From Bacteroidales bacterium (lineage in GTDB: Bacteria > Bacteroidota > Bacteroidia > Bacteroidales > UBA932), in NCBI GenBank assembly GCA_017548985.1, contig JAFYYW010000024.1:1-56993 (forward strand): a DNA stretch of 56,993 bases. Reading direction: 5' to 3'. Below are positions 25,484-32,629 of the stretch, in pieces. The number at the start of each line of letters is the position of its first letter. Position 1 is the stretch's first letter. Made by a program: the position numbers and the translations under genes. Under the pieces are notes generated by a model. The model did no database searches, was not told where the DNA came from, and saw nothing but the letters and a program-made list of their open reading frames with translations.

Positions 25484-28160
25484 CTCTCAAAATCTTTACC
25501 GGGCCGAGCAGACCGGAAGTCGGCAGAGGATCATCTGGAGAATAGAACTCCCAGGAAGTCTTGGTGGCACGTTCCTCTTTCGGGAGGGCGGAATCTCCGA
25601 TGAGCCTGTTGCCCCATGAGTTTGTGACCTTGATTTCCAATATGTTATCCCCTTCCACAAGAGTCTCTGAGATGTCAATCTTGTATGGTTCCTTCCATAG
25701 GAGTCCCAGGTCTTTGCCATTGACGTGAACGTATGCCATATTGAATACCTGTCCAAGATCCAGCACGGTTTCCGTAGCGCTATTGTCCGGACTCCACCGG
25801 AAGGATGTCCTGTAAGTGGCGGTGCCGGAGAAGAAGCGGATAAACGGGTTCTGGGATTCATTCCAGGCGCAAAGGCTTTCAAAGTTATAGTCGACGGCCT
25901 CCTCCGGATTGATGGCCGGAACAAAGTGGACGGCCCAGTTTGATGAGGGCAGAAGCTCTTCAGTCACAGGCGTTTCCACGGAAGCGACAAAGGACTTGTG
26001 TTTCGCCTTCCCTTGCAGCACGACGAATACGGCATCATCCCTTTCCAGATTGAGATCGACAAACAAACGTCCCTCCTCAACCCGATAGGAAATATCCTCA
26101 ATAGTGCCACGGTCTGCTCTCCAAACCTTGGGCTCCAAAACTATCCGCTCCGTTCCATCTGGCATATAATCCCGGAGGCCCAAAGTCATATTCCTTGGCC
26201 TTGAGCATATATTCGCTATCCAATAGATCTCACCTCCGGAAAGCTTGCGGTGGACAAAGGCCACGCTATCAGGGACATTTGACACATCGGCGCTTATCCC
26301 TTCATTATCAAGAACGGAAATCATCTCCCCGCCTTCCCGGAGGTCGCATACAGGTATTCCCGCCTCACGTATTGCCTCGACGCGGGAGGCAAGCGCATCG
26401 GACATCCTATCTATCTGGCTGTCAACCACCAGCATACGATAGCTCGCTCCGGACTCGGAAACAATACTTCCATCCTTTATCTCGAGAGCGTTCACAAGAG
26501 CGTCCCCGTTCACGAAGTCATAGTTCCATCCCGCGGGAATCCCCGGCCTCTCCTGGCCGAACCTTAACGTAAGATTGGTGTCCTCCCCATACAGATAGGC
26601 AATATCGGCGACAAAACGGCCCTGGCTGAGCATGAAGCAGCTCCTGCTGATGTAGTCTATCCAAGGACGGGCCTCCGAAGCCCAGGTGTCGTACCTGTTG
26701 AACCACTGGCCATAAGGCCCCAGGCCAAGACCGGGTTTGAACTCTTCTGATGGCTGATGGACGGAAGTGTGGATCACAAACCTGTTGAGCCCTTCAGCCA
26801 TGGCCGCGTCAGCAACTGGCTTGAGCTTGCCGGGATGGCACTGATATGCCCACCATCCATCCCATTTGCCGGGACGGCCGTTGGTGGTGAAAGATTCGGC
26901 GGCACAGATGTTCTGGCCATATATATGAGCCACTGATGAAGATTCCCGAAGGTCTGCCTCCATATGTGGCATAGTGGCATAGACTCCTGCCCGGAAACGC
27001 ACCCAGAACGCGCCCTGGGGCACATCGGCAGTCCTTTTGACCATCATTCCGTCCCCGGTGAAAGAACGTCTTTCCTCGTGAGATTCGCTATATCGCTTGA
27101 TGCCGTGGGAATGGAATATCTCGGTGGCCAGGTCGTAGTGGTTTTCGGCAAGCAGCTCTCCAAGCGTCTGACGCCAGTCGAATAGGAATCGCTCACGCTC
27201 CTCATCGGCGCCAATCCTCTCACCGGCAAGTGCGGGAAGCCACAGGGCCATTGAATATCCTCTCCTCTTCTCGAACTCTTCCTCCATCCGCAGGGTCCAT
27301 GTTCCTTTTCCTGACTCGTAACTGTCAATGTCGATGTTGCTTATAGTCCCCGGACCAAGGTTGCGGCCAAGGGCTTCCTTGTACAGTCCCAGATAGTTGT
27401 CCCAATACCTTCTCACCGCTCCCGCGTCCAGTTTGTCCACCTCAAGACCGGTAGCCTCAGGTGGAGCGGGCCCGTTCGTGGTTCCTATCAAGGTATATGC
27501 GAACCTATAGACAGTCCAGTTTCCTTCCGGGGCGGTCCAATCAAGTATTCCGTCGCTATAGGATGAAGAGATGTCCTCGACTAACGGATCAGGACCCTGC
27601 TTGACTGCCAGGACCCGTATTTCCTTAAGGTAGCCCCGTACTATTCCTTCCTGTTCCGGAACAGCGTGGAAAAGCTCAGATGAGACAGTGCTCGATGGCA
27701 ACGGAAGTGCCCCGTGGTAGTGGCCGCGCACAGGTGTCGTGCTCCAGACAAGCTTCTTCTGAGCGTCATCCTCACTCACCCAAGGGCCTCCGGTAAGGCT
27801 CCAGCCAGGAGAACTGGCAATGCCGACTTCAAGGCCGAGGGAGTCCGCGAGGGCCACCGCATAGCGGAAAGCGTCTTTCCAGCCTTCGCTCATATAAGGA
27901 AGAAGGGTGTCAACTACCTGAGGGGTTGAATATGCCGCGTCGAAAAGGAAGAAGCCTGAAAGGCCGATGTCATGCATCCACAGAAGATCCTTCCGGATGC
28001 TCTCCTTTGTCACATTGCCGTTCATCCAATGCCAAAGAACCATCGGCCGGCTCTCGTGAGGCGGGTTCATGAAACCGGCTTCAAGTTCCGGGCATCCGTT
28101 CCTGTCGCTGCAGGAAAGCATCAACAGAACCGCGGCAACGCAAAGGACAATTCTTTTCAT
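25467..28160 (-). CDS. GH106 family alpha-L-rhamnosidase, lipoprotein
   Basis: The 897-residue protein has a lipoprotein signal (lipobox MLSC). The GH106 start signature follows: FMNPPHESRPMVLWHWMNGNVTKESIRKDL, in pieces MVLWHWMNGNVTKES and GLSGFFLFDA. Later family blocks include ASSPGWSLTGGPWVSEDDAQ and PGTISNIDIDSYESGKGTWT. The C-terminal 130 residues form a jelly-roll (VHVNGKDLGLLWKEPYKIDI, LEIKVTNSWGNRLIGD). GH106 enzymes remove alpha-L-rhamnose from pectic rhamnogalacturonans in Bacteroides. It stands alone, without SusC/SusD partners in the window. Confidence 0.92.
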   Translation of the reverse strand: MKRIVLCVAAVLLMLSCSDRNGCPELEAGFMNPPHESRPMVLWHWMNGNVTKESIRKDLLWMHDIGLSGFFLFDAAYSTPQVVDTLLPYMSEGWKDAFRYAVALADSLGLEVGIASSPGWSLTGGPWVSEDDAQKKLVWSTTPVRGHYHGALPLPSSTVSSELFHAVPEQEGIVRGYLKEIRVLAVKQGPDPLVEDISSSYSDGILDWTAPEGNWTVYRFAYTLIGTTNGPAPPEATGLEVDKLDAGAVRRYWDNYLGLYKEALGRNLGPGTISNIDIDSYESGKGTWTLRMEEEFEKRRGYSMALWLPALAGERIGADEERERFLFDWRQTLGELLAENHYDLATEIFHSHGIKRYSESHEERRSFTGDGMMVKRTADVPQGAFWVRFRAGVYATMPHMEADLRESSSVAHIYGQNICAAESFTTNGRPGKWDGWWAYQCHPGKLKPVADAAMAEGLNRFVIHTSVHQPSEEFKPGLGLGPYGQWFNRYDTWASEARPWIDYISRSCFMLSQGRFVADIAYLYGEDTNLTLRFGQERPGIPAGWNYDFVNGDALVNALEIKDGSIVSESGASYRMLVVDSQIDRMSDALASRVEAIREAGIPVCDLREGGEMISVLDNEGISADVSNVPDSVAFVHRKLSGGEIYWIANICSRPRNMTLGLRDYMPDGTERIVLEPKVWRADRGTIEDISYRVEEGRLFVDLNLERDDAVFVVLQGKAKHKSFVASVETPVTEELLPSSNWAVHFVPAINPEEAVDYNFESLCAWNESQNPFIRFFSGTATYRTSFRWSPDNSATETVLDLGQVFNMAYVHVNGKDLGLLWKEPYKIDISETLVEGDNILEIKVTNSWGNRLIGDSALPKEERATKTSWEFYSPDDPLPTSGLLGPVKILRVTQKD

Positions 28161-28164
28161 GACA

Positions 28165-28195
28165 TAAAGATACTGTTATTTATTGACAGTTTCAA
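28165..28195 (-). promoter_or_regulatory. Putative promoter of the GH106 gene
   Basis: On the minus strand TTGA, 19 nt and TATCTTTA, one mismatch from the -7 consensus. The element ends only 4 nt before the annotated ATG at 28160, which would give an almost leaderless mRNA, so it may be coincidental. It overlaps the plus-strand promoter at 28183. Confidence 0.35.
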
Positions 28196-28214
28196 TGAAT
28201 TTGCATTACCTTTG
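28183..28214 (+). promoter_or_regulatory. Putative promoter of the candidate small RNA
   Basis: TACCTTTG at 28207-28214 is identical to the -7 element of the rRNA promoter at 56816. A TTG lies upstream at 28183-28185, with 21 nt rather than 19 between. Transcription would start near 28221 into a structured 100-nt segment that lacks a good reading frame. Confidence 0.45.
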
Positions 28215-28220
28215 CAAAAC

Positions 28221-28321
28221 ATGCGGGGGGGGTGTACCGGGAAACCGGAGCCTCCCGCTCCCTTATGAGAAAGATTCTGTGTTGGATGGAAGATCCTTCG
28301 GCGAGGGCTTTCTCTTTTTTT
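28221..28321 (+). ncRNA. Candidate structured small RNA or attenuated leader
   Basis: This segment has a promoter ahead, two hairpins and a terminator. Hairpin I pairs 28223-28230 with 28251-28258 (8 bp), encloses an asymmetric internal loop (GGTGTA against AG), and is capped by CCGG-GAAA-CCGG, a GNRA tetraloop. Hairpin II closes with GAGAAAG (28267-28273) and CTTTCTC (28308-28314), then seven T. It lies between GH106 (divergent) and the orphan gene at 28433. It does not match SRP RNA, tmRNA or 6S RNA as far as I can tell. It could instead be a regulatory leader for the downstream gene. Confidence 0.4.
28267..28321 (+). terminator. Terminator of the candidate small RNA
   Basis: A 7-bp closing stem GAGAAAG/CTTTCTC encloses a 34-nt partly paired loop (GGAT pairs with ATCC inside) and is followed directly by T7. 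The stem is weaker than a typical intrinsic terminator, so termination may be partial or conditional. Confidence 0.4.
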
Positions 28322-28323
28322 GT

Positions 28324-28331
28324 TATATTTG
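28324..28331 (+). promoter_or_regulatory. Putative -7 element for the orphan gene
   Basis: TATATTTG fits TAnnTTTG and lies directly after the T-run of the candidate RNA, about 100 nt ahead of ATG 28433. There is no TTTG at the expected upstream position, so the site is tentative. Confidence 0.3.
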
Positions 28332-28432
28332 CACATGCATCAAGAGTCTCCCCCAAAGGAGCGCCAACCGAGCAGGCCAGATGCCACGGTGGCAAAGCGA
28401 TGCGGAATGTTCAATTCAAAAACAAATCTGCT

Positions 28433-28957
28433 ATGCCTTACATTGTTAAGCGTGAAACAACCGGCAGGGTCGGCCGCTGCAATTACGACCACATGATTCA
28501 GGAACTCAAATCATTCGACACGTGGGAAGAAGCTGTCGCTGAGGCTGTTGCCCGCAAGCGAGAGTTCGAGAACCCAACCAACAACACGTCTGTTTTCGGA
28601 CCAGATAATGACTACTATGTGGTCCTGAAATCCGACCATTTCAATTGTGTGGACAGGTACTTCGTTGAATCCGACCAGCAAAGAGATGATACTGACAAGG
28701 GGCACATATACCGCCTGGTCTGCGTCCGGAACGGGCAGTATGGATTCGTCCATAGAGACAACGAAAGATATGTATGCGACCATCCTTTTAAAACCTACGA
28801 GGAAGCGTACATGGCAGCCGAGAGACGTTATCTAATGCTGAAACACTGCCCAGGTGAACATGACTTGTTGGAGGGCACTCCGGAAGACTTCACCATCACC
28901 GTGAAGAACACCGAGAAGGCCGAGTTCTCGGACCACTACTTCATTGAGGAAGGATAA
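28433..28957 (+). CDS. Orphan cytoplasmic protein, function unknown
   Basis: I do not recognise this protein. The frame is open from 28232, but ATG 28433 (MPYIVKRETTGRVGRCNYDH, 174 residues) is the first start after the candidate RNA and terminator; ATG 28400 is an alternative. It has no signal peptide or membrane segment. It contains two similar-looking segments in which a helical stretch follows a threonine-rich turn (KSFDTWEEAVAEAVARKREFE and FKTYEEAYMAAERRYLML), each after a beta-rich part. This suggests two repeats of a small alpha/beta unit. It is acidic and rich in His, Tyr and Asp. A strong bidirectional terminator lies downstream. Confidence 0.65.
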   Translation: MPYIVKRETTGRVGRCNYDHMIQELKSFDTWEEAVAEAVARKREFENPTNNTSVFGPDNDYYVVLKSDHFNCVDRYFVESDQQRDDTDKGHIYRLVCVRNGQYGFVHRDNERYVCDHPFKTYEEAYMAAERRYLMLKHCPGEHDLLEGTPEDFTITVKNTEKAEFSDHYFIEEG

Positions 28958-29106
28958 GAATTCCAGGAAGGGAGCGTTATTTAGAACTCGCTGATTTTTA
29001 GTATTTTAACGCTTTGTGGGTGGTCAAATATTCCATGCGTAAAGCGCTATTCTCCTGAAAATCAACCACTTCCGGAAAACGCCCTGTCCGCTTAGTCCGT
29101 GTGACA

Positions 29107-29140
29107 AAAATCCCATCCCTGAAATCAAGGATGGGATTTT
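29107..29140. terminator. Bidirectional intrinsic terminator
   Basis: A 12-bp perfect stem (AAAATCCCATCC with GGATGGGATTTT) and a 10-nt loop lie between the convergent genes ending at 28957 and 29160. A/T tracts flank both sides, so both transcripts can end here. Confidence 0.85.
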
Positions 29141-29159
29141 GCTAAGATTTCTACTATTA

Positions 29160-29867
29160 CTACTTCTCCTCTTCCGGCTTCTCGTCGTAGTAGTGGGCGG
29201 CCTTCTGCTTCCTGAAGCGTAGTTTCTCTTCATAGCTCGCGTTGGGGCAGTCCAGGTCGAAATGGCTTTCTTCGGCATACCAGCGATCCCTTGCGCGGCG
29301 CTCTTTCTTGAAGGACTTGATAGTCGCCTCCTCGGTCTTCTCGAACTGAACTATGTTCGTGATGGACAGAGTCACAGCCACTCCGTGGACATCGTGGTCT
29401 GTGCCCATGTAGGCGAATGACCATCCTTCGTCCTTCAGGTGCTCCACCAGCGCCTTGATGGAGCTGAGCGAATATTCCTTAGAGCTGTTCTCGTAGCCGT
29501 CGGTGATGACGGTCACCACGACTGAATGGTTTTTGTCATCCTTCAGCTCCTTCTCCAGTTTGGTGAGCGTACGCCCCATGGCGTCATAGAGGGGAGTGGC
29601 TGCTCCGGGCACATAGGTCTTTTCGGTCAGATGGGTGGCGATCTCGGGATCCGCGTTCCAGTAAACCTCCTCAATAGCCGTGGTGTCGAAGAGCACCAGG
29701 GAGATGAGCTGCTCCTGGGTATCGGCATATTTCTCCTTGGCGGCCTTCACGCCTCCGAGCACTTCGTTGAAGCCCATGATGGCAGGCTTCTGTATGTCCC
29801 ACATAGAGCCGCTGCGGTCCATGATGATCACGTTGTAAACCTTGGTCTTGTCATTAGTCGTTGTCAT
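29160..29867 (-). CDS. Von Willebrand factor A domain protein
   Basis: Starting at ATG 29867, the 235-residue protein has no signal peptide and is almost entirely one vWA domain. The MIDAS metal site is complete: D17-R-S-G-S21, the threonine in GAATPLYDAMG, and the aspartate in VVVTVITDGYEN. The last 50 residues are charged and rich in Glu, Lys and Arg (KSFKKERRARDRWYAEES, KLRFRKQKAAHYYDEKPEEE), likely a helix. It is therefore a cytoplasmic metal-dependent protein-binding module of unknown partner. It is divergent from a Nudix-type regulator, and the operator at 29940 lies directly on its promoter, so it is likely repressed by that regulator. Confidence 0.85.
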   Translation of the reverse strand: MTTTNDKTKVYNVIIMDRSGSMWDIQKPAIMGFNEVLGGVKAAKEKYADTQEQLISLVLFDTTAIEEVYWNADPEIATHLTEKTYVPGAATPLYDAMGRTLTKLEKELKDDKNHSVVVTVITDGYENSSKEYSLSSIKALVEHLKDEGWSFAYMGTDHDVHGVAVTLSITNIVQFEKTEEATIKSFKKERRARDRWYAEESHFDLDCPNASYEEKLRFRKQKAAHYYDEKPEEEK

Positions 29868-29939
29868 GTCTTTTAAGTTTTTTGGGTTGCACATTGATTC
29901 TCCTTCACACTTACAATCGGTATTCCGAGATGGAATTTC

Positions 29940-29954
29940 GTGTCATTATGACAC
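29940..29954. promoter_or_regulatory. Palindromic operator 1 (vWA promoter side)
   Basis: GTGTCATTATGACAC is a perfect 7+1+7 palindrome. It starts at the last base of the vWA -7 element and covers the expected start of transcription, so a bound repressor would block the vWA gene. Its core TGTCA-N3-TGACA repeats at 29993 and, degenerate, at 30039. Confidence 0.7.
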
Positions 29955-29984
29955 AAATATAATACCACTTTGTTGAATATCCAA
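29954..29984 (-). promoter_or_regulatory. Promoter of the vWA gene
   Basis: On the minus strand TTGG (29984-29981), 19 nt and TATATTTG (29961-29954). The first palindromic operator begins right at its downstream edge. The leader to ATG 29867 is about 80 nt. Confidence 0.55.
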
Positions 29985-29992
29985 GAAATTCA

Positions 29993-30005
29993 TGTCATTT
30001 TGACA
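29993..30005. promoter_or_regulatory. Palindromic operator 2 (between the two promoters)
   Basis: TGTCATTTTGACA is a 5+3+5 inverted repeat with the same core as operator 1. Its centre is 52 bp from that of operator 1, close to five helical turns, which would suit cooperative binding or looping by a dimeric regulator. Confidence 0.65.
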
Positions 30006-30032
30006 CATTTTCTTGATTTGTCAGGAAAATGC

Positions 30033-30051
30033 TATATTTGTCATTGTGATG
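30033..30051 (+). promoter_or_regulatory. Nudix-regulator promoter -7 element and degenerate operator 3
   Basis: TATATTTG at 30033-30040 fits the -7 consensus, with a TTG about 17 nt upstream. TGTCATTGTGATG at 30039-30051 resembles the operators, with only the left half conserved, and runs into the ATG at 30049. The arrangement mirrors the vWA promoter, where the operator also abuts the -7 element, and suggests autoregulation. The leader would be very short. Confidence 0.45.
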
Positions 30052-30888
30052 GGAAAGAATTATACATACAACCCGGGCGATCCCTTCCCGTACCAGTACA
30101 AGTACGAGCATATGGGCGTCACCACCGACTGTATTATATTCACTTACGAAGACTGGCAGCTGAAGGTCCTTCTTGTCCGCAGGGGCGGGGAGCCTTACAA
30201 GGGGGAGTGGGCCTTCCCTGGAGGTTTCCTCAAGATGAACGAGACTGCCGAGCAAGGAGCCCTGAGGGAGCTGAGAGAAGAGACCGCACTTGTACCGTCA
30301 GCACTTGTTCAACTCGGAGTGTTCTCGGACGTGGATCGCGACCCGCGAGAGCGGGTGATCACCATCGCTTGGTACGCTTTGGTGAAGCCTTCAGGGGTCG
30401 TGGGTGGAGACGATGCCGAAGAGGCAGCATGGTTCCCGGTTGATAAGCTACCACATCTGGCATTCGATCATAGGAAGATTTTCGATGCTGCCATGGAAAG
30501 GCTTCGCCGCGACATCCATTTCCAGCCAGTGGGGTTCGACCTTCTTGATGACGAGTTCACGATCCCGGATCTTCAGCGTCTGTATGAGGCTATACTTGGT
30601 GTCAAGTTCGATCGTAGGAATTTCCAGCGTAAAATAATGTCTTCCGGTATTTTGGAAAGTGCTCCTGAAACTGAAGAGGCCAGCGATTCGGACATGTATT
30701 ATGAGCCCGACTTCGCTCAGGATTCCTTACCTTCCGCATCTTCCGTTCCTGAATTGTCTTGTGAGAAAAAAAGTCTCAATTCGGATGAATACAGGAAAGG
30801 CCGCAAGGGTCGTCATGGGATTCTCTTCCGCCTGAATAGAAGGAAGTATGACGAACTGAAGGAAGACGGTTTAAAACAGGAGTTTTAG
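30049..30888 (+). CDS. NrtR/AraR-like Nudix transcriptional regulator
   Basis: Start at ATG 30049 (MGKNYTYNPGDPFPYQ), 279 residues. The N-terminal Nudix domain opens TTDCIIFTYEDWQLKVLLVRR and carries an almost complete Nudix box (G59-X5-E65-X7-R73-E74-L-X-E77-E78-X-A80), with Ala in place of the last Gly. The C-terminal winged helix typical of NrtR is present (FTIPDLQRLYEAILG, DRRNFQRKIMSSGILE), followed by a 70-residue Ser/Glu-rich tail ending in basic residues. Family members sense ADP-ribose/NAD-related ligands (NrtR) or arabinose (AraR in Bacteroides). Palindromes in the divergent region and the adjacent vWA gene are its likely targets. Confidence 0.9.
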   Translation: MGKNYTYNPGDPFPYQYKYEHMGVTTDCIIFTYEDWQLKVLLVRRGGEPYKGEWAFPGGFLKMNETAEQGALRELREETALVPSALVQLGVFSDVDRDPRERVITIAWYALVKPSGVVGGDDAEEAAWFPVDKLPHLAFDHRKIFDAAMERLRRDIHFQPVGFDLLDDEFTIPDLQRLYEAILGVKFDRRNFQRKIMSSGILESAPETEEASDSDMYYEPDFAQDSLPSASSVPELSCEKKSLNSDEYRKGRKGRHGILFRLNRRKYDELKEDGLKQEF

Positions 30889-30965
30889 TCTTCTATAGCA
30901 TATTCTATGGTGTCTTTAAAAGGACTGATAAAAGAGTTGGAATATGCTTTAATCACGACCTTTGT

Positions 30966-31001
30966 AAAAAACAAAAAGCACCTGCATTGCTGCAAGTGCT
31001 T
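30966..31001 (-). terminator. Intrinsic terminator of tRNA-Val
   Basis: On the minus strand, about 12 nt beyond the tRNA 3' end, an 11-bp stem with one mismatch (AAGCACTTGCA with TGCAGGTGCTT) around a 4-nt loop is followed by TTTTTGTTTTTT. This is a clear Rho-independent terminator. Confidence 0.85.
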
Positions 31002-31012
31002 GATAATCAGTG

Positions 31013-31087
31013 TGGAAACAACTGGATTCGAACCAGTGACCCCCTGCTTGTAAGGCAGGTGCTCTGAACCAGCTGAGCTATGCTTCC
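31013..31087 (-). tRNA. tRNA-Val (anticodon TAC)
   Basis: The minus strand folds into a 75-nt cloverleaf. The acceptor stem is GGAAGCA/TGTTTCC with discriminator A, and the D-stem is GCTC/GAGC. The anticodon stem is CCTGC/GCAGG with loop CTTACAA, so the anticodon is TAC. The T-arm is ACTGG-TTCGAAT-CCAGT. The 3' CCA is not encoded in full. It has its own promoter and terminator. Confidence 0.96.
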
Positions 31088-31112
31088 AGACTTGTGTCCC
31101 CTTTGGGGAGTG

Positions 31113-31143
31113 CAAAAATACGATAGTTTTTCTATTCCGCAAA
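31113..31143 (-). promoter_or_regulatory. Promoter of tRNA-Val
   Basis: A perfect consensus on the minus strand: TTTG (31143-31140), exactly 19 nt, and TATTTTTG (31120-31113), 25 nt upstream of the mature tRNA. Confidence 0.75.
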
Positions 31144-31222
31144 ATATTCCGCCAGGAATTGCTTACCTTTACAAAGAAAACACAACCTTGCGTAATCGAA
31201 GTCTCTCTTTAAAACCATAAAC

Positions 31223-32629
31223 ATGAAACCGTTCAAAACCATCTGCCTGGCCCTCCTGCTGTTTTCCTGGCTTCCCGCTGGGGCACAAGTCGTGATTGAC
31301 CCGAGTACCGTCGTAGGGGCGATCAAGCCGATGAACGCCGTGAATAATGGTCCCGTCGTGGCGAACTCAAAGGAGCAGACCCGGGGCAACTTCTATGAGT
31401 ATAAAGTTCTCAATATCCCATATGCCCGAACACACGACTCGGCTTACAACAGTGGATATGGCGGTCCGCATTGCGTGGACATCTCCCAACTGTTTCCGGA
31501 TTTCGACAGGAATCCTGATGATCCGTCGGCATACGATTTCACGAACACCGACGCGTATCTCCAGAGCATAGTCGCCACCGGTACCCAGGTCTTCTTCCGG
31601 CTTGGGGAAAGCATCGAGCATACGGTGAAGCAATACAATATATTCCCGCCGAAAGACTACCTGAAATGGGCGAAGATCTGTGAGCATGTCATCAGGCACT
31701 ACAACGAGGGATGGGCGAACGGTCTCCATCTGGGTATAAAGTATTGGGAGATCTGGAATGAGCCTGATCTCGATGTGGAAGACTGGCAGACAAAGCCGCA
31801 CACATGGGGAGGATCTACAGAGCAGTTCTATGAGTTCTACGAGGTCGCCGCGAAGTATCTTAATAAGACCTTCCCTGACTTGATGATCGGAGGACCGGCA
31901 TTGTGCTGGATGGAGGATTGGGCGGACACCTTCCTCCAGAGGTTGAGTCAAAAGAAAATAGGCCTGGACTTCTTCTCATGGCATATTTATGAGCGGTCGG
32001 TGCCGGAGATCGCCGCGAAGGCGAGACGTATCCGCGCGCTTCTGGATAAAAATGGTTTCACCGACACCCCTTCGTTCCTTGATGAGTGGAATTATATCAA
32101 GGGCTGGACGGATGAATATGTGTATAGCCTGTCTAAAATCAATGCCATAAAAGGCGCCGCATTCACTGCCGCTGTGATGTCGGCTTGCCAGGATGAGCCG
32201 GTTGACATGCTCATGTACTATGATTTCCGGCCCAGCGCTTTCTGCGGTGCCTTTGATCAGACAACTTATCGTCCTTCAAAGACTTACTATGCCTTCTACG
32301 CGTGGAACAAATTGATCCAATACGGAACCCAGGTGAAAGCTGACGCGGGTGACAAGGAGCTTTACGCTACCGCTGCCCGGTCATCTGACGGTCATCTGAG
32401 GGTGCTGTTGACCCGTTATTCCGAAGATAATAATGTGACTAAGATACGTCCGTTCCGGGTTGAGATAATGGGGGCTGGAGATGGTATGGTCAATGCCTAT
32501 CTCACAGATTCTGACAGGGCCTTCACCGAGATTCCTCTGGAGATGAAAGGTGGTGTCATTGAAGGGGTTCTGGATCCGGATGCCTTCGTTCTCCTAGACA
32601 TACCGCAGACTCACCATCATCATGAGTGA
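31223..32629 (+). CDS. GH39-like glycoside hydrolase, secreted
   Basis: The 468-residue protein has a signal peptide (MKPFKTICLALLLFSWLPAG, then AQV) and a clan GH-A barrel of the GH39 type. The acid/base is E180 in KYWEIWNEPDLD. The nucleophile is E288 in TPSFLDEWNY. FSWHIYER (about 251-258) and MLMYYDFRP complete the barrel. GH39 includes beta-xylosidases and alpha-L-iduronidases; the substrate cannot be assigned. It is the first gene of a plus-strand cluster, and its last 8 bases overlap the start of the next gene, so the two are translationally coupled. A sulfatase two genes on suggests a sulfated glycan. Confidence 0.82.
   Translation: MKPFKTICLALLLFSWLPAGAQVVIDPSTVVGAIKPMNAVNNGPVVANSKEQTRGNFYEYKVLNIPYARTHDSAYNSGYGGPHCVDISQLFPDFDRNPDDPSAYDFTNTDAYLQSIVATGTQVFFRLGESIEHTVKQYNIFPPKDYLKWAKICEHVIRHYNEGWANGLHLGIKYWEIWNEPDLDVEDWQTKPHTWGGSTEQFYEFYEVAAKYLNKTFPDLMIGGPALCWMEDWADTFLQRLSQKKIGLDFFSWHIYERSVPEIAAKARRIRALLDKNGFTDTPSFLDEWNYIKGWTDEYVYSLSKINAIKGAAFTAAVMSACQDEPVDMLMYYDFRPSAFCGAFDQTTYRPSKTYYAFYAWNKLIQYGTQVKADAGDKELYATAARSSDGHLRVLLTRYSEDNNVTKIRPFRVEIMGAGDGMVNAYLTDSDRAFTEIPLEMKGGVIEGVLDPDAFVLLDIPQTHHHHE

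Noticed and set aside
28221..28321. Candidate RNA considered as SRP RNA, tmRNA or 6S RNA
   Set aside because: It lacks the SRP tetraloop-domain consensus and the tmRNA tRNA-like ends, and it is too short and differently folded for 6S RNA.
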